Below are positions 6,767 through 7,418 of a DNA stretch of 7,418 bases, piece after piece. The first letter of the stretch is position 1. Each line of letters begins with the position of its first letter. Below the pieces are notes generated by a model. That model searched no databases. It was not told where the DNA came from and was given only the letters and a program-made list of their open reading frames with translations. This stretch comes from Pseudomonadota bacterium (lineage in GTDB: Bacteria; Desulfobacterota; GWC2-55-46; JADFVP01). A program made the position numbers and the translations under genes. The stretch is from positions 1 through 7,418 of the forward strand of contig JADFVP010000122.1 in assembly GCA_015222595.1 (NCBI GenBank). The letters are read 5' to 3'.

Positions 6767-6809
6767 ATACCCGGCACTCACGCAACTGTACTCTGTGCAA
6801 GGCGGGTAT
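6767..6809. repeat. Imperfect inverted repeat upstream of the ncgA-like gene
   Basis: ATACCCGGC (6767-6775) and GGCGGGTAT (6801-6809) are inverted with one mismatch and a 25-nt spacer. They lie 55-97 nt upstream of the oxidase start. The right arm merges into the palindrome GGTATACC. The position suits an operator for a dimeric regulator, but no known family consensus is matched. Confidence 0.35.
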
Positions 6810-6956
6810 ACCGTTAAAAAAGACTCATATGAAATGAACATACTTCAAGCGTAGAACCTAACCATAGCAGAAGATATGCGGAGCGCAAGCTTTAAGGCAA
6901 AAAAGATGTAAATAGTCCGAATTGGAAGATGAACCCGGCAGCAGGACCGCCAATTG

Positions 6957-6965
6957 TGGTATGCT
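6957..6965 (+). promoter_or_regulatory. Candidate extended -10 promoter for the uup-like gene
   Basis: TGGTATGCT on the plus strand is an extended -10 (TGn followed by TATGCT, 4/6 to consensus). No convincing -35 hexamer lies 17 nt upstream, which extended -10 promoters can tolerate. The start would be near 6972, giving a leader of about 36 nt. Found by eye only. Confidence 0.3.
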
Positions 6966-7007
6966 ATCGGCTCGAAACGGACTGAAAGAGCAGAACAGAG
7001 GGGACGG

Positions 7008-7390
7008 ATGGCGCTAATAAACTTAAAAGGGGTGGGGTTGAGCTTCGGCGGCGACCCGTTGCTCGACTCAATAAGCCTCCAGATAGAAAGTGGCGAGCGG
7101 GTCTGCCTCGTCGGCAGAAACGGTACCGGCAAGTCCACGCTCATGCGCATTCTCGGCGGGGCGCTAAAGCCCGACTCCGGGGTAGTCACATTCGGGTCCG
7201 GCACAAGAACGGCTCTGCTCTCGCAGGAGGTAGACAAAGACCTCACCGGCAGCCTCTTCGAGGTAATCACTGGAGGGCTCGGCTCGGAAGGAGAGCTAAT
7301 CGGTAAGTACCACGCGCTCTCTGTGCGTGTAGGCGCAGGAGAGACCGGTGCGCTCGAAGAGTTGGAGACTGTGCAGCACGCGCTTGAGAC
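7008..7390 (+). CDS. uup: Uup-type ABC-F ATPase, N-terminal fragment truncated by adapter
   Basis: Genuine coding sequence covers 127 codons from the ATG at 7008, preceded by GAGGGG. The protein begins MALINLKGVGLSF and contains ERVCLVGRNGTGKSTLMRIL, so the Walker A motif is GRNGTGKS (residues 36-43), followed by a Q-loop glutamine in LLSQ (Gln73). This wording is close to the N terminus of Uup, a soluble cytoplasmic ABC-F protein with two tandem ATPase domains and no membrane segments that acts on ribosomes and in genome stability. Only part of the first ATPase domain is present. The frame stays open past 7390, but from there it reads sequencing adapter and yields the false residues CLLYTSDAA. 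The gene is transcribed away from the copper operon and has no evident link to it. The ABC-F call is firm; Uup rather than another ABC-F member is likely. Confidence 0.85.
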
Positions 7391-7418
7391 CTGTCTCTTA
7401 TACACATCTGACGCTGCC
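7391..7418. other. Untrimmed Nextera (Tn5 mosaic end) adapter at contig end
   Basis: The last 28 bases are the 19-base Tn5 mosaic-end sequence CTGTCTCTTATACACATCT (7391-7409) followed by GACGCTGCC, the start of the Nextera read-2 adapter. This is library-preparation sequence, not genome. It ends the window and corrupts any protein predicted through it on either strand. Confidence 0.97.

Larger units (their letters stand above)
6713..7007. other. Divergent intergenic region between ncgA-like operon and uup
   Basis: These 295 bases contain no supportable gene. They must hold the leftward promoter of the copper/cytochrome operon and the rightward promoter of the ABC-F gene. Visible elements are an AT-rich block at 6730-6766, an imperfect inverted repeat (6767-6775 with 6801-6809), the palindromes GGTATACC (6805-6812) and TCATATGA (6825-6832), and AAGATGTAAAT (6903-6913), which resembles one NsrR half-site. 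I could not assign a leftward -35/-10 pair with confidence: TATAAC at 6732-6737 is too close to the start codon to be a usable -10. Confidence 0.6.

Noticed and set aside
5603..6817. 404-codon open frame on the plus strand, antisense to the multicopper oxidase
   Set aside because: It mirrors the codon structure of a certain gene, has no recognisable motif, no ribosome site and an improbable Val/Arg/Leu-rich composition. It is a shadow frame.
6845..7405. 186-codon minus-strand frame beginning MYKRQ
   Set aside because: Its start lies in the Nextera adapter, and it runs antisense to the uup-like gene and through the intergenic region. It is an artefact.
1..7418. Mobile elements, CRISPR arrays, tRNA or rRNA genes
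   Set aside because: No transposase, integrase, terminal repeats, regularly spaced repeats or tRNA/rRNA signatures were seen. The only Tn5-like sequence is the library adapter.

Overview
The window is about 54% GC and looks like ordinary chromosome from a Gram-negative bacterium of uncertain phylum. It encodes exported c-type cytochromes, exported copper enzymes and a proteobacterial-style AddAB-like repair pair. Nothing in it fixes the taxon. The right end carries an untrimmed Nextera adapter, so this is the edge of a draft or metagenomic contig.

Layout. (1) Positions 1-3235, minus strand: a two-gene DNA-repair operon. It holds a 932-aa PD-(D/E)XK/Fe-S nuclease related to AddB, followed through a TGATG overlap by the N-terminal 145 residues of a UvrD/AddA-like helicase that runs off the left edge. 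A promoter is predicted at 3282-3310. (2) Positions 3397-3436: a very strong minus-strand intrinsic terminator closing the next operon. (3) Positions 3474-6712, minus strand: a compact four-gene operon, transcribed in the order two-domain multicopper oxidase, diheme cytochrome c, monoheme cytochrome c, copper nitrite reductase. Gene order and product types match ncgA-ncgB-ncgC-nirK of Nitrosomonas europaea. (4) Positions 6713-7007: a divergent intergenic region with inverted repeats and a candidate extended -10 element. (5) Positions 7008-7390, plus strand: the first 127 codons of a Uup-type ABC-F ATPase, cut off by adapter sequence at 7391-7418.

How the genes work together. All four operon products carry export signals, so they should act in the periplasm. 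NirK would reduce nitrite to nitric oxide with electrons passed on by the two cytochromes, and the type C multicopper oxidase is a second copper redox enzyme in the same circuit. The overlaps (GTGA, TGATG) imply translational coupling of the first three genes. All type 1, type 2 and type 3 copper ligands and all three CxxCH haem motifs are intact, so the operon looks functional. No ammonia-oxidation gene is present, so the organism cannot be called a nitrifier from this window.

The main points for a second look are: the complete ncgABC-nirK arrangement; the strongly basic C-terminal tail on the oxidase beside the strongly acidic tail on the diheme cytochrome; a CxC terminus on the small cytochrome; the unclear axial ligand of haem 1; and the adapter artefact.
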